From an uncultured beta proteobacterium (GTDB taxonomy: Bacteria > Pseudomonadota > Gammaproteobacteria > Burkholderiales > Burkholderiaceae_C), in the NCBI GenBank assembly GCA_903870065.1, contig CAIQBN010000498.1, positions 1 to 33,959 of the forward strand: 33,959 bases of DNA, in the 5' to 3' direction. A program made the translations under genes and the position numbers. The notes beneath the pieces are model-generated. The model saw nothing but the letters and a program-made list of their open reading frames with translations, had not been told where the DNA came from and made no database searches. The first letter of the stretch is position 1; each line of letters starts with the position of its first letter. Of this stretch, positions 32,506-33,959 are shown piece by piece.

Positions 32506-33959
32506 CAGAAAAGTACCAGCGATCAGAGTTGCGCATGTGGCGCGGTGTGCATTTTTTGGCCGCATTGTTGTGGGGCGTGACGGTTCACGCCCAAACTGCG
32601 ATCGAGTCCGTGACTGGATCCATTCAAGGAGGTTCTGAGGTCATTCGCATCGACCTCAGCAAGGAATTGAAAGCGTTGCCGTCGGGGTTCGCCATCCAGG
32701 CACCTGCTCGGATCGCATTGGACTTTCCAGGCGTTTCCAGTGCAATGGGACGATCAACTGTTGAGATGAACGAGGGCAATCTGAAGTCAGTTAGCGTGGT
32801 TCAGGCGGGCGAGCGCACACGGGTTGTGCTCAATCTCAAAAAGCCGGCTGCGTACAAGGCTGAAATTCAGGGGAAATCGCTATTGATTGTTTTGGAGTCG
32901 GACACAACCGCCGCACCAGCCGCCGCCGCAGTTACGACCTTTGCAGAGAATCGCAGCAGGGACTCGGCACCGCTAAAAGATTTGGATTTCAGAAGAACCA
33001 CGGATGGAGCTGGGCGGGTGGTGGTCACGTTGCCGAGTAATCAGGTCGGTGTCGACATTCGTCAGCAAGGGCAAACCTTAGTTGTTGATTTCATGAAGTC
33101 GACACTTCCCGAAGGTTTGCGACGCCGGCTCGACGTGGCTGATTTCGGCACTCCCATTAAATTGGTTACAACAACGCAGGCAGGCGACCGAGTCCGCATG
33201 GTGATTGAACCCACTGGTCAGTGGGAACACAGCGCCTATCAGAGTGACGAACAATTTGTGATTGAAGTCAAAGAGGTTAAGGTCGACCCTAAAAAATTGA
33301 CGCAAGGTGTGGGTTACAACGGTCAAAAGCTATCGTTGAATTTTCAGAACATCGAAGTCCGCTCGCTCCTGCAAGTGATCGCAGACTTTACCAACCTTAA
33401 TATTGTCACCTCCGACTCGGTTAGTGGATCGGTCACTCTGCGTTTGCAGGACGTACCCTGGGACCAGGCGTTGGACATTATTCTGCAGGCAAAAAATCTC
33501 GGACGACGCAAGAGCGGGAACGTTTTATGGGTAGCCCCAAATGAGGAGATTGCGGCAAAAGACAAGCAAGATCTTGAATCATTAACCGCAGTACAAACAC
33601 TTGAACCTGTCAAAACACAATTCTTCCAAATTAACTATGCAAAGGCAGATGAAATTGCTGCGCAGCTAACCGCTGGAGGTGTTGTGGCACCGGGGAGCAT
33701 TTCAACACCGAACGCGCGCTTACTCAGTCCGCGCGGCAGCGTGATCGCAGTCAAGCGCACGAATCAGCTTTTTGTAACTGATATTCCAAGCAAACTGGAA
33801 CAGATCCAGGAACTGATCGCCAAAGTAGACGTCGCGATCCGTCAGGTCATGATCGAGGCCCGGTTGGTTGAAGCGTCCGACAGTTTTGGCAAGTCGCTTG
33901 GTGTCAAATTAGGCGGCACTGATTTGCGGGCGACGCGGGGTGGCGATGGCGGGTACCAA
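32502..33959 (+). CDS. pilQ: Type IV pilus secretin PilQ, 3' end missing
   Basis: Outer-membrane secretin through which the pilus passes; 486 residues visible, frame open to the right edge (I translated it by hand, no frameshift). Signal peptide at about 12-31 (MWRGVHFLAALLWGVTVHAQ). Two AMIN domains (about 35-130 and 160-255), which bind peptidoglycan, are followed by the secretin/TonB short N-terminal domain (KLSLNFQNIEVRSLLQVIADFTNLNIV), the N1 domain (FFQINYAKADEIAAQL ... RTNQLFVTDIPSKLEQIQELI) and the start of the secretin core (RQVMIEARLVEASDSFGKSLG). The ATG at 32502 overlaps the pilP stop and follows an AGAGGTG site. About 200-250 residues of the channel are expected beyond the window. 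Confidence 0.96.
   Translation, partial: MTEKYQRSELRMWRGVHFLAALLWGVTVHAQTAIESVTGSIQGGSEVIRIDLSKELKALPSGFAIQAPARIALDFPGVSSAMGRSTVEMNEGNLKSVSVVQAGERTRVVLNLKKPAAYKAEIQGKSLLIVLESDTTAAPAAAAVTTFAENRSRDSAPLKDLDFRRTTDGAGRVVVTLPSNQVGVDIRQQGQTLVVDFMKSTLPEGLRRRLDVADFGTPIKLVTTTQAGDRVRMVIEPTGQWEHSAYQSDEQFVIEVKEVKVDPKKLTQGVGYNGQKLSLNFQNIEVRSLLQVIADFTNLNIVTSDSVSGSVTLRLQDVPWDQALDIILQAKNLGRRKSGNVLWVAPNEEIAAKDKQDLESLTAVQTLEPVKTQFFQINYAKADEIAAQLTAGGVVAPGSISTPNARLLSPRGSVIAVKRTNQLFVTDIPSKLEQIQELIAKVDVAIRQVMIEARLVEASDSFGKSLGVKLGGTDLRATRGGDGGYQ

Overview
The window looks like chromosomal DNA from a betaproteobacterium of the Burkholderiales, most likely a Comamonadaceae relative of Rhodoferax or Polaromonas. The reasons are the protein families and their order (a PBP1A gene divergent from pilMNOPQ, cyaY next to lptM, metK divergent from a lipid A acyltransferase, engB divergent from a cytochrome c4), moderate-to-high GC, and a short dispersed repeat that I associate from memory with that family. 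No tRNA, rRNA, CRISPR array, transposase or phage gene is visible. The genus is an inference; no database was searched.

Layout. 1-2062 (minus): a heavy-metal two-component pair (sensor kinase cut by the left edge, plus its OmpR-type regulator). 2152-2979: a stand-alone Anbu-type proteasome homologue. 3135-4199: an acyltransferase-3 membrane protein, followed by a 309-base gap. 4509-6859: a phosphoserine aminotransferase / phosphoglycerate dehydrogenase pair for serine synthesis. 6941-13404: a tight three-gene signalling operon (REC-REC-kinase; a 1223-residue membrane hybrid kinase with PAS, kinase, two REC and Hpt; REC-HD-GYP), which reads as a phosphorelay ending in cyclic-di-GMP breakdown. 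13388-14434 (minus): a pirin. 14546-16449: a secreted sialidase-like (Asp-box) protein translationally coupled to a polytopic membrane protein of unknown function. 16527-17042: a GNAT acetyltransferase. 17011-21765 (minus): metK followed by three envelope-glycosylation genes (GT9, GtrA-like, GT39/ArnT-like) packed as one unit. 22063-22929: LpxL-type acyltransferase. 22983-23726 (minus): EngB. 23799-24443: cytochrome c4. 24652-26284: msrP-msrQ, periplasmic methionine sulfoxide repair. 26328-26570 (minus) lptM and 26573-26902 cyaY start two bases apart. 26903-29281 (minus): PBP1A. 29548-33959: pilM-N-O-P-Q, the type IV pilus alignment and secretin operon, with pilQ cut by the right edge.

The most unusual structure is a dispersed repeat with an exactly spaced 48-base core, present at least four times (6862-6909, 16430-16477, 17518-17565 minus, 26277-26324 minus). 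One copy follows a stop codon by two bases, two contain the stop codon of the gene they end, and one lies in frame inside the GT39 gene as exactly 16 codons. Other points of interest are the Anbu gene without its usual partners, the phosphorelay operon, the secreted Asp-box protein with its membrane partner, and the metK-led glycosylation operon. I found no clear evidence of a wholly new defence or mobile system.
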